This document shows, one piece after another, positions 5,736-11,893 of a stretch of 11,893 nt of DNA. The translations under genes were made by a program, and so were the position numbers. How positions within the stretch are numbered: position 1 is the stretch's first letter; every line of letters begins with the position of its first letter. The stretch is from the NCBI GenBank assembly GCA_900766775.1, contig CAAFXN010000163.1, positions 1 through 11,893 on the forward strand, in the 5' to 3' direction. The notes under the pieces were generated by a model, which was not told the DNA's origin, ran no database searches, and worked only from the letters and a program-made list of their open reading frames with translations. This DNA comes from Bacteroidales bacterium. GTDB lineage: Bacteria > Bacteroidota > Bacteroidia > Bacteroidales > Paludibacteraceae.

Positions 5736-8339
5736 ATGAAGAAAGTAACTTCTCTTTTCGCCGTGCTGTGTATCGCCGTGAGTGCGTTTGCACAGCCGAG
5801 GATGACCGAGGGTGCGCCTGCACCGAAGTCTAATGTGTTCTTAACTCCTTCTACAACGAATGCGCTCAATCAGCGTGTGATGGAGCGTATGAACGCAGAA
5901 AAGGAGGAGAGGGAGTTGTCTATGAGCCCCGCCTTAGTGCAAGCCGAAGGGGATACGATACACTTGGAAGCGCAGACCTGCACCATCTGGAACCCCGAAG
6001 CAGAGCCTAACAAATGGGGTTTGGGCGCATGGAGCGGCAACTACAAGTTCGACTTGACATGGATTTCGGAGACAATGACGGGCGTGTTCGACAAAGAAGA
6101 CCTTGCCGCAGGTATTTATGTGAACTATATTTGGCAATACGACGAGGGCGCGAACAAAGTGCTGACGAAGTACACCTTCGAAGAGATAGAGTTGGTGGTG
6201 GCATACGAGTCGCTCTCGGGCTTGATTCAGCAGTTGAATATCGACGCGAAGATTAAGGCGGTGGACAAGCAGGGGAATGTGGCCTACTTCACTATTCATG
6301 CCGACCGCGAGGATGTGTTTGCGCGGGACACGGTGAAACTGGAAGTCGCTCAAGCCGATGTGTATGAGATATTAGGCGACAGCGCCTTCGTTATGCAAGG
6401 TACGACAGCGGACGGTACGCGCGTGTCGGTGTCTCTGTTGACTCCGACCTTCCCCGGCGAGGGATTCTATCTGTCGTATTTCAACCGTCCGCTGACGTTT
6501 GTGGAGTACTACAAGGACGGCGATACCGTTCGTTATGAGGCTATCAAAGACGACCAAGGGTTGGCTGCGGATGTGGATAACGCCGACACCAAGCAAGTAG
6601 GCAAGAAGTTCGACATGGAAGCGCGCTTCTTGGCAGCAGACACGGTGCTGTACATGGTGAAGATGCACCATGAGTTGCCTGCTCCGAAAGACACGGTGGT
6701 GATAGATATTAACAACATGATGATAGACGGCACGAACGCTGCTGACGGTGGCGGTTACTACGTGGACGGCTATACGGACGACTACCACGTGGAGTTGCTG
6801 ACCACTTCGGTGAGCGGCACGCACGAGTCGCCGAACATGGCAGCGTCTATCCAACGCTTGACCTATGACAACCAAGCGAATCTGATGGAGATGTGGGGCG
6901 TGGTAGAGTACAAGACGAAAGGGGACTCGACGACGGTCTATGCAGAGGTGATAGCCAATGACCATGTGCTGTATCAGATAAGTATGTGCTCGCGCATGGA
7001 CGCAGTTACGGACACGATAGTGAAGAACCTGCCCGGTCACTGCACGGTGGTAACCGACCAGATGGGCGGCTGGCAGTTCTATCAAGAGACCGACTCGCTG
7101 GCCGTCTCGGTGGTGTTCTACGCGGATGACCTTCGCGAGGCAGACTACTCTGCCCGCAACGGGGATATCCTGACGACTGCGACCTTCTTCTACCGCAAGG
7201 GTGCAGGACAGACCTGGATAGAGGAGCGCCTGGCAGACGTAACCTGCCATGTACGCCCGAACGCGACCCAAGACACCGTCTTCTTCGTAGCAGAGATGAC
7301 GACCTACGTGGGCAGGATGTATGAGGTACATATGGCTTACTACAAGCCCGTGCCGAAGGATACAGTGGACGTAACGATAGACAAGTGCAAGTTCTCGGAC
7401 GGGCGCGAGACCAACGGTTCGTGGACACTGTTCGGTATGTCGGAAGATGAGCAGTACTTCGTGATGATTTCTCCTCGTGGCGATTCCATAGAGGGACGTT
7501 GGGAGAAAGACTTCATGTTCACCCGCTTCGAGTTCGACTACAACTACCAAGCATTCTATATCATCACCGAGGGTGAGGACGGTCAGTTGCAGCAGGCTTC
7601 GGTTGACTTCGTGGACGGTTGGTTGGAGAGCCGTTTGGAGAACGACACCATCTTTGCAGAGGCAGAGTTCTTGTGTACGGACGACAACTACTATCGCTTC
7701 CACTTGGCAGTGGATACGCGCTATCGTCTCGCCTACGACTGCGAGGACAAGGCAGACGCGCTCGACTTTGCGTACACGGAGGCAGACCGCTGCTACGTAT
7801 CGGATGTGGCACACGCCGATTACAACATGCTCTACTGGGTGGGCAATAGTTACCACGAGGGTGAGAAGACGGGCTTGCTGACGCAGGTGGTGTTCTACTC
7901 CGACGAGAAAGACCCCGATATCACCATCCCCGCGGGCGTGTATCCGATTGACTACTCGCAGGAGTCGGGCACGGTGCTGGCTTCGTATGGCGTGCAGTCT
8001 GACGGTGCTTATCCTTCGCTGGCAGCCTGGTTCGAGGACAGCATGATAAAAGACGGCGTGGTGAGAGACCTGCGGCAACCGCTGTATTTCTTCACCCAAG
8101 GTCAGGTTACCGTGAAGAAACTGGACGGCAAGCGTATCAGCATAGAGGTAGAGGCGCTGAACTCGTATGATGTGCCCATCCATATTACCTACGAAGGCGC
8201 ACCCGTAACGGCGGTAGAGGAGACCTATATCGACGAGCAGAACGATGCCCTTGCCACCAAGTTCATCCAAGATGGTGCACTCTATATCCAACGCGGCGAG
8301 CGTGTTTACAATGTGCTCGGAGGCGTGGTTCGCCAATAA
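5736..8339 (+). CDS. Secreted repeat protein of unknown function with short C-terminal tail
   Basis: 867 residues; I do not recognise a named family. Residues 1-19 are a signal peptide (MKKVTSLFAVLCIAVSAFA, cleavage before QPRM). Residues ~20-70 are a low-order polar linker. Then come five modules of ~105-125 residues, each opening with Asp-Thr-Val/Ile: starts at ~73, 198, 319, 426 and 542. Each has alternating strands, a G-x-Y or W-rich first third, and an end like DTVLYMVKM or MYEVHMAYYKPVPK. A sixth, more divergent unit spans ~673-820. A linker follows, and the C-terminus (~838-867) is ATKFIQDGALYIQRGERVYNVLGGVVRQ-like: DG-x-LYI-x-RG-x-x-x-YN-x-LG. This nearly equals the tail of the next gene and recalls the start of a type IX secretion C-terminal domain, cut short. 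The acidic, Tyr-rich composition fits an extracellular beta-sandwich protein. The ATG at 5736 is chosen because the signal peptide begins there. The gene has its own promoter and long leader. Confidence 0.88.
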   Translation: MKKVTSLFAVLCIAVSAFAQPRMTEGAPAPKSNVFLTPSTTNALNQRVMERMNAEKEERELSMSPALVQAEGDTIHLEAQTCTIWNPEAEPNKWGLGAWSGNYKFDLTWISETMTGVFDKEDLAAGIYVNYIWQYDEGANKVLTKYTFEEIELVVAYESLSGLIQQLNIDAKIKAVDKQGNVAYFTIHADREDVFARDTVKLEVAQADVYEILGDSAFVMQGTTADGTRVSVSLLTPTFPGEGFYLSYFNRPLTFVEYYKDGDTVRYEAIKDDQGLAADVDNADTKQVGKKFDMEARFLAADTVLYMVKMHHELPAPKDTVVIDINNMMIDGTNAADGGGYYVDGYTDDYHVELLTTSVSGTHESPNMAASIQRLTYDNQANLMEMWGVVEYKTKGDSTTVYAEVIANDHVLYQISMCSRMDAVTDTIVKNLPGHCTVVTDQMGGWQFYQETDSLAVSVVFYADDLREADYSARNGDILTTATFFYRKGAGQTWIEERLADVTCHVRPNATQDTVFFVAEMTTYVGRMYEVHMAYYKPVPKDTVDVTIDKCKFSDGRETNGSWTLFGMSEDEQYFVMISPRGDSIEGRWEKDFMFTRFEFDYNYQAFYIITEGEDGQLQQASVDFVDGWLESRLENDTIFAEAEFLCTDDNYYRFHLAVDTRYRLAYDCEDKADALDFAYTEADRCYVSDVAHADYNMLYWVGNSYHEGEKTGLLTQVVFYSDEKDPDITIPAGVYPIDYSQESGTVLASYGVQSDGAYPSLAAWFEDSMIKDGVVRDLRQPLYFFTQGQVTVKKLDGKRISIEVEALNSYDVPIHITYEGAPVTAVEETYIDEQNDALATKFIQDGALYIQRGERVYNVLGGVVRQ

Positions 8340-8357
8340 CAACAGCAGATAATGAGA

Positions 8358-8390
8358 GGGGGCGGACGAGGCTTCTCGTCTGTCCCCTTT
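8358..8390 (+). terminator. Terminator after the 5736 gene
   Basis: A 13-bp stem (8358-8370 with 8375-8387, two G-T wobbles) with a GCTT loop is followed by only three T residues and then GCTTTCC. It begins 19 bases after the stop at 8339 and ends 40 bases before the next start. No good promoter follows it, so the next gene may depend on read-through. The hairpin may therefore lower, rather than abolish, downstream expression. Confidence 0.65.
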
Positions 8391-8430
8391 GCTTTCCACA
8401 GCAACCAAACTACAAATAAACATAATCATT

Positions 8431-9837
8431 ATGAAAAAACTATTTACTTTCTTTGCTGCCCTTGGCATGGTGTTGAGCATGCAGGCAGCGACCGTCGCAA
8501 TTCAGGGTTTGCAGTATTGCGACGCGATTTATTGGACGGGCGAGTTTGAGGACGGCAGCACCATGGCGTTCTATGACTTGGACCTGTACGTGGACTATGA
8601 CGACAACGGCTATGTCTATCCGGAGGTGTATGTGTCAGTGCCTGCGAAGAGCAAGACGGCGCTGAACGGCACCTATGAGGTATGGTACGGCGGATACTGG
8701 AAGAGCGCGAAAGACTCCGTAGAGACAGACGAGGACGCCACGGAAGCCTTTGGCACACTGACTATTCAAAACGTAGATGCAGCGGGTAACTACAAGGTAA
8801 CGCTGTCGTTCACCGCTGCCGACGGCAATACCTATACCGTGGACGAGACTGTCGAGGTATGGGCATTCGACTATGATAACTACGAGGAGATTACCCTCAA
8901 CGAAGGCGGGAGTGCGCCTGCGGGCGACATGCTCACCTGCGCGGAGGCTGCACAGATTGCTGCTGCAAACGGCTACAAGGGTACGACGGAGGTAACCGTG
9001 TATGGTTATGTAACGGAACTCCTTAAAGACAAAGTGGACGACAACGGCAACCAAAAACAATCGTTCTGGATGGCAGATACAAAGGATGGCGGACAACAGT
9101 TCCAAGCATACTGGGCATTCGTGCCTGCGAAGTTCGCTGTGGGCGACCGCGTGAGCGTTACGGGTATCCTGCAGAACTACAACGGCACTATTGAGATAGC
9201 AGACGGTCAAGCCGCACTGCTGGGCGAAGGCGGCGACCCCGAGCCCGATGAGCCGACGACCGGCGATGCGATTTATCAGATAGACTTCAAGACCGATATC
9301 ACGGGTTGGACGATAGACGACAAAGACCTTGGCGGACTGACCTACGTATGGAAGCAAGACGACCGCTACGGCATGAAGGGAAGTGCTTTTGCGAACCAGC
9401 AAGCCTATGCTGCTGAGTCGTGGCTGATTTCTTCGACCATTGACCTGAGCAATGCCAAGACGCCGACCCTCGTCCTCACGCAAGCCCTCAACAAAGGAGC
9501 GGGAGCCAACCTCGCCGTGAAGGCATCGACCGACAACGGTGCTACGTGGACCAACCTCAGCATCAACATGCCTGCCGGCACCTCGTGGGACTTCCAAGAA
9601 GACCAGGCTTCGCTGGCAGCCTATGCGGGCAAGAAGATTCAGATAGCCTTTGCCTACAAGAGCACGACCTCCGACTGCCCGACATGGGAGATAGGAACAG
9701 TGCGTGTGGTGGAGGGCACAACCGGACTGGAGCAGGCCACGCAAGAAGGCGGCGCTACCAAGGTGCTGCGCAACGGGCAGGTGTATATCCTCCGCGGGGG
9801 GAAGGCATACAACATGCTTGGAGCGATAGCGGAATAA
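8431..9837 (+). CDS. Secreted protein with OB-fold-like and anchor-J-like domains
   Basis: 468 residues from the ATG at 8431. An in-frame ATG at 8389 would add 14 residues ahead of an obvious signal peptide (MKKLFTFFAALGMVLSMQA) and is rejected. Residues ~21-155 are an acidic, Tyr-rich beta domain (YWTGEFEDGSTMAFYDLDLY) resembling the last divergent unit of the upstream protein. Residues ~165-263 look like the OB-fold-like domain of Bacteroidota surface proteins: LTCAEAAQIAA, VTVYGYVTE, FWMADTKDGGQQFQAYW, VGDRVSVTGIL and GTIEIADGQA in order. A PEPDEPTTG-type linker (~269-278) follows. Residues ~280-428 look like a choice-of-anchor J domain (IYQIDFKTDITGW...ESWLISSTIDLS...LAVKASTDNGATW...YAGKKIQIAFAYKS...TWEIGTVRVV). 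The C-terminal tail ~441-468 (ATKVLRNGQVYILRGGKAYNMLG) nearly matches that of the 5736 gene. It lies 91 bases downstream of that gene, beyond a terminator, with no convincing promoter. Binding partner and role are unknown. Confidence 0.88.
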   Translation: MKKLFTFFAALGMVLSMQAATVAIQGLQYCDAIYWTGEFEDGSTMAFYDLDLYVDYDDNGYVYPEVYVSVPAKSKTALNGTYEVWYGGYWKSAKDSVETDEDATEAFGTLTIQNVDAAGNYKVTLSFTAADGNTYTVDETVEVWAFDYDNYEEITLNEGGSAPAGDMLTCAEAAQIAAANGYKGTTEVTVYGYVTELLKDKVDDNGNQKQSFWMADTKDGGQQFQAYWAFVPAKFAVGDRVSVTGILQNYNGTIEIADGQAALLGEGGDPEPDEPTTGDAIYQIDFKTDITGWTIDDKDLGGLTYVWKQDDRYGMKGSAFANQQAYAAESWLISSTIDLSNAKTPTLVLTQALNKGAGANLAVKASTDNGATWTNLSINMPAGTSWDFQEDQASLAAYAGKKIQIAFAYKSTTSDCPTWEIGTVRVVEGTTGLEQATQEGGATKVLRNGQVYILRGGKAYNMLGAIAE

Positions 9838-9861
9838 CAGGTTTGACAGAATAATGAGAAA

Positions 9862-9891
9862 GGGACCATCCTGAGGGGTGGTCTCTTTTTT
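9862..9891 (+). terminator. Rho-independent terminator after the 8431 gene
   Basis: A 10-bp stem (9862-9871 with 9876-9885, two wobbles) with a TGAG loop is followed by six T residues (9886-9891), 24 bases after the stop codon. The lead-in AATAATGAGA resembles the sequence ahead of the 8358 terminator (GATAATGAGA). Confidence 0.85.
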
Positions 9892-9961
9892 GTGTAAACA
9901 TTGTACATGAAAACGAGTTTTATTTCAACAAAAATTTCCAAAAATTATACAAACATTTTTC

Positions 9962-10008
9962 CTTTAACATATAATTTTCGTATAATTAATCATTAATTTA
10001 TTGCCAAA
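9962..10008 (+). repeat. 47-bp intergenic repeat, copy B
   Basis: Direct-orientation copy of 5279-5325 with one mismatch. Similarity to the other leader continues in patches: CCAAATTAGTCTTTGACTG (10032-10050) against the sequence near 5328-5345, TTTGGAGATAT at 10104-10114, and the hairpin region near 10184-10234. The two copies differ by an insertion in copy B that contains the 7-bp inverted repeat TCCCGACCTGTCGGGA (10013-10028). Confidence 0.8.
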
Positions 10009-10183
10009 CTTGTCCCGACCTGTCGGGAAAACCAAATTAGTCTTTGACTGCTGAAATAGTTCGCTTATATCGAACTCACATTGAAGAAGATATTTTCCCT
10101 ATATTTGGAGATATTGGTTCTCTAAACATGAAAGAAAAAGAACAAAAAAGAACAACAGACAACATAGAACCCGTTATTTGGGG

Positions 10184-10234
10184 TTTGCTCTTCTGATAAG
10201 TCAGAAATCGCAAGACATAGAAAGACAAAGATTA
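10184..10234 (+). promoter_or_regulatory. Second copy of the leader hairpin, detached from a gene
   Basis: The outer stem TTTGC (10184-10188) with GCAAG (10210-10214) encloses an inner perfect 6-bp stem TTCTGA/TCAGAA (10191-10196 with 10201-10206) and a TAAG loop. The same architecture at 5560-5597 uses an unrelated inner stem sequence. The following bases to 10234 match 5592-5617 at 23 of 26 positions. The -33-like TTTGGAGATAT is present at 10104 but no TAnnTTTG lies at the right distance, so whether this copy is transcribed is uncertain. It could be a relic of a duplicated leader or a small RNA. Confidence 0.5.
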
Positions 10235-10253
10235 CAATTGTTTATGACAAGGC

Positions 10254-10294
10254 GGGCGGGGTTGGGAGAAAGGGTTGGGTGTTAGATTTTTGGG
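10254..10294 (+). other. G-run cluster, predicted G-quadruplex
   Basis: The + strand has G-runs at 10254-10256, 10258-10261, 10264-10266, 10272-10274 and 10277-10279, with loops of 1, 2, 5 and 2 bases, plus a further GGG at 10292-10294. This satisfies the usual G3+N1-7 quadruplex rule with one run to spare, in otherwise A/T-rich intergenic DNA. It ends about 70 bases upstream of the -33 box at 10363. Confidence 0.5.
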
Positions 10295-10304
10295 TGTTTT
10301 TGTA

Positions 10305-10322
10305 GTTTTTTGCTCAAAAAAC
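10305..10322 (+). repeat. 8-bp inverted repeat between G-run cluster and promoter
   Basis: GTTTTTTG (10305-10312) and CAAAAAAC (10315-10322) form a perfect inverted repeat around CT. Lacking a GC stem, it is a weak terminator candidate. It might be a protein-binding site or a bend ahead of the promoter. Confidence 0.4.
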
Positions 10323-10362
10323 ATAACAAAGTGCACATTTTGTAAAAATAATTGCCTAAATA

Positions 10363-10394
10363 TTTGCATATATCAAAAATAAGCAGTACCTTTG
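10363..10394 (+). promoter_or_regulatory. Sigma-ABfr-type promoter of the 10643 gene
   Basis: TTTG (10363-10366), 20 bases, TACCTTTG (10387-10394): a perfect match with the same spacing as the other two promoters. The -33 context TATTTGCATAT is shared with the DUF5686 promoter on the other strand. Transcription should begin near 10400, about 243 bases before the start codon. Confidence 0.8.
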
Positions 10395-10399
10395 CCGCC

Positions 10400-10642
10400 G
10401 TTTTACCGAGTAGTCTGTTTTTTTCGAAGGTGTCAATTTGGACGGTCGTTCAAGTTAACCTCCCAAGAAGCAAGAAAACAATAGGGCAACAGGTATGAAA
10501 AATGCGTCAGTTTAGACAATATTCTAAATTGTTCCGCTGCCTTAGATGAAGTATATTGTACGGTTCATTGATAGTGAACGGGAAACAATAGAATAAACTT
10601 TCAACAACTAACTTTATTATTAACTAAACACTTTTTTAAGGT
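10400..10642 (+). promoter_or_regulatory. Long 5' leader of the 10643 gene
   Basis: About 243 untranslated bases with paired elements. TTTAGA (10511-10516) pairs with TCTAAA (10523-10528). GTTCAT (10563-10568) pairs with GTGAAC (10574-10579) inside an outer stem TATTGT/ACAATA (10554-10559 with 10585-10590). ACAAT (10516-10520) could instead pair with ATTGT at 10528-10532 or 10555-10559, so exclusive folds are possible. Two tiny reading frames lie in it: 10495-10515 (6 codons plus stop) and 10502-10549 (15 codons plus stop). It is unlike the 5446-5735 leader apart from an AACTAACTTT stretch near its 3' end. Confidence 0.4.
10502..10549 (+). other. Possible leader peptide frame, 15 codons
   Basis: The frame from ATG 10502 encodes MRQFRQYSKLFRCLR, which is strongly basic, and stops at 10547-10549. 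It lies wholly within the predicted transcript and overlaps the first leader hairpin. It overlaps the shorter frame at 10495-10515, whose ATG shares the AGGTATGAAAA context of the real start at 10643. There is no evidence of translation; short frames like this arise easily by chance. Confidence 0.2.
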
Positions 10643-11893
10643 ATGAAAAGATTATCTACTTTGGTGTTGGCAGCGTTGGTAGCAGGTGCTACCTATGCAT
10701 TGCCGTTGAAAGTAGCCGAGACTCCGACCTCGATGAAGGGGGAGAAAGCGGCTGCAAGTTTGGTGGCTGCACCTTCTGCATCGACTATGGTGCAAGGTGC
10801 GAAGGCAACTGTGGCTAAGAAGCCCTCTGCCAACAACCAACTGCGTGCTGAGGCATGGCAGAAAGCACATGCGCTGGACCGCAACATCCTGACCGAGACG
10901 GCAAAGCGCGCACTGAAGCCTGCTGCTGACGGCGAGACGGCTGACACCGTATTCATCACGCCTATTGAGTTGAAACTGCCGGAGTACTATGCAGAGACCG
11001 GTGACTGGTTCCTCGGCTTCTATGACGTAACGGGTAACTACATCGTGAAACTTGACTGGGTAAACTGGGACCCCACCAATCCTTATGGCACATTCAGCAT
11101 CGATGACTTGGACCTTAACTACTCGTACATCTCTGATTATGTGTACGGTGGCTATGTGAACTACGAGAAGTGCGACTTCACTTTAGCGCAGAAGACCGTC
11201 AGCAAGAACCTGTCGGTATTGTCCTTGGACGCTGTTATCAACGGTGATAACGGTCAGGTGTATGTAGTGGAAGGTGAGAGCGAGGTGCTGACCCCTGCTG
11301 ACACCGTTAGCGCTGACCTCGAGGCTACCACCATCGCGCTGACATCCGATACCACCCTCCTCATCGCCGGTGCTAACGAGAACGTATCCGTTAACGCTGT
11401 TCTGAACTCCAGTTGGTTGGTAGGTACCTATACCTTCCAAGAATTGGATTTGGAGAAAACCGAGGTGAAGGTAGGCGGCAAGACTTTGGATTTGTGGGAT
11501 GCTGCCATCGTAGTGAAGGCAAACGATGACGCTACCCAGTTGCTCGCAGAGATGACCCTGCTCAGCAAGGATACCGTTATCTATGAAATCACGCTGCACC
11601 GTCCTATGGTAGCCAAAGACACCATCGAGGCTACGTTGCCGAACATGGTTATCGACGACAGTTGGGCAGGTTGGTTCGGTATCTACTTCATCGACGCAAG
11701 CAACGCGAACATCAATCTGATGCTGACCACCACCGGTGCTGAGGCTGACACGGTTTACTCTGTTAGTGAAGGTACGATGGCTGTAACGCTCGTAGTAGGT
11801 GAAGTAGTGCTGGATGCTATCTCCGGTACCCTCGTGTTGCACGAGAGCGTTAACGGCGACATCACCGGCGAGTTCGTTTGCTTCGCTACCGAC
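10643..11893 (+). CDS. Secreted module-repeat protein of unknown function (3' end outside window)
   Basis: The frame is open from ATG 10643 to the right edge (417 codons, no stop). Residues 1-19 are a signal peptide (MKRLSTLVLAALVAGATYA). Residues ~20-98 are a long Ala/Lys/Ser-rich linker. Then come modules of the type seen in the 5736 gene, each opening with Asp-Thr-Val/Ile: ~101-219 (DTVFITPIEL...WFLGFYDVTGNYIVKLDWV...GQVYVVEG), ~220-325 and ~326 to the edge. Module 1 aligns well by eye with the first module of the 5736 protein (GAWSGNYKFDLTWI against GFYDVTGNYIVKLDWV). The boundary VAKDTIEATLPNMVIDD matches APKDTVVIDINNMMIDG there. The two genes therefore look like paralogues. An exported, extracellular or surface location is inferred; the C-terminal tail, which would test shared sorting, is not visible. 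It has its own promoter and a 243-base leader. Confidence 0.85.
   Translation, partial: MKRLSTLVLAALVAGATYALPLKVAETPTSMKGEKAAASLVAAPSASTMVQGAKATVAKKPSANNQLRAEAWQKAHALDRNILTETAKRALKPAADGETADTVFITPIELKLPEYYAETGDWFLGFYDVTGNYIVKLDWVNWDPTNPYGTFSIDDLDLNYSYISDYVYGGYVNYEKCDFTLAQKTVSKNLSVLSLDAVINGDNGQVYVVEGESEVLTPADTVSADLEATTIALTSDTTLLIAGANENVSVNAVLNSSWLVGTYTFQELDLEKTEVKVGGKTLDLWDAAIVVKANDDATQLLAEMTLLSKDTVIYEITLHRPMVAKDTIEATLPNMVIDDSWAGWFGIYFIDASNANINLMLTTTGAEADTVYSVSEGTMAVTLVVGEVVLDAISGTLVLHESVNGDITGEFVCFATD

Noticed and set aside
8389..8430. Upstream ATG extending the 8431 protein by 14 residues
   Set aside because: It overlaps the tail of the terminator stem region and would bury a textbook signal peptide that begins at 8431.
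6372..8480. 702-codon minus-strand open frame opposite the 5736 gene
   Set aside because: It lies antisense to a gene with signal peptide, repeated modules and promoter. Its product is His/Val/Arg-rich without domain order, as expected of a shadow frame in GC-rich coding DNA.
5279..10008. 47-bp repeats as ends of an invertible or mobile element
   Set aside because: The copies are in direct, not inverted, orientation. No transposase or recombinase lies between them, and their flanks are also related, which fits leader duplication better.

Overview
The window looks like a chromosomal segment of a Bacteroidota member, most likely order Bacteroidales. The evidence is as follows. Start codons have A/T-rich upstream sequence without usable Shine-Dalgarno motifs. 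There are three perfect matches to the Bacteroidota sigma-ABfr promoter (TTTG, 20 bases, TAnnTTTG). The protein families are typical of that group: BspA-type leucine-rich repeats, choice-of-anchor J domains, and a carboxypeptidase-D-regulatory/DUF5686 outer-membrane protein. I cannot assign a genus. There are no RNA genes, insertion sequences, phage genes or CRISPR arrays.

Layout. Bases 1-109 hold the terminator of a gene lying outside the window and a second hairpin. 110-2002 (+) is a secreted protein that fuses an anchor-J-like domain, BspA-type LRRs and two TonB C-terminal-type domains. 2014-4839 (-) is a DUF5686 outer-membrane protein, convergent with the first gene across an 11-base gap. 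4840-5735 is a long divergent regulatory region with a promoter for each side, a quadruplex-type G-run cluster, four tandem 11-bp repeats and a leader of about 290 bases. 5736-8339 (+), 8431-9837 (+) and 10643 to beyond the right edge (+) are three exported proteins of unknown function. The first and third are arrays of the same ~105-125-residue beta-rich module whose units begin with Asp-Thr-Val/Ile. The second has a related-looking N-terminal domain followed by OB-fold-like and anchor-J-like domains. The first two end in a nearly identical ~28-residue tail. 9838-10642 is a second long regulatory region.

The two long intergenic regions are themselves related. A 47-bp block is repeated with one mismatch (5279-5325 and 9962-10008), and patchy similarity continues for about 300 bases. 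It ends in a stem-loop kept at the same place in both copies: the outer stem is conserved, while the inner stem differs in sequence but remains fully paired. The downstream copy is detached from its gene by a G-run cluster and a new promoter. Together with the shared module, this suggests that a leader-plus-secreted-protein unit was duplicated locally and then diverged. Nothing in the window shows what the secreted proteins do; a cell-surface or extracellular adhesive or binding role is an inference from their architecture.
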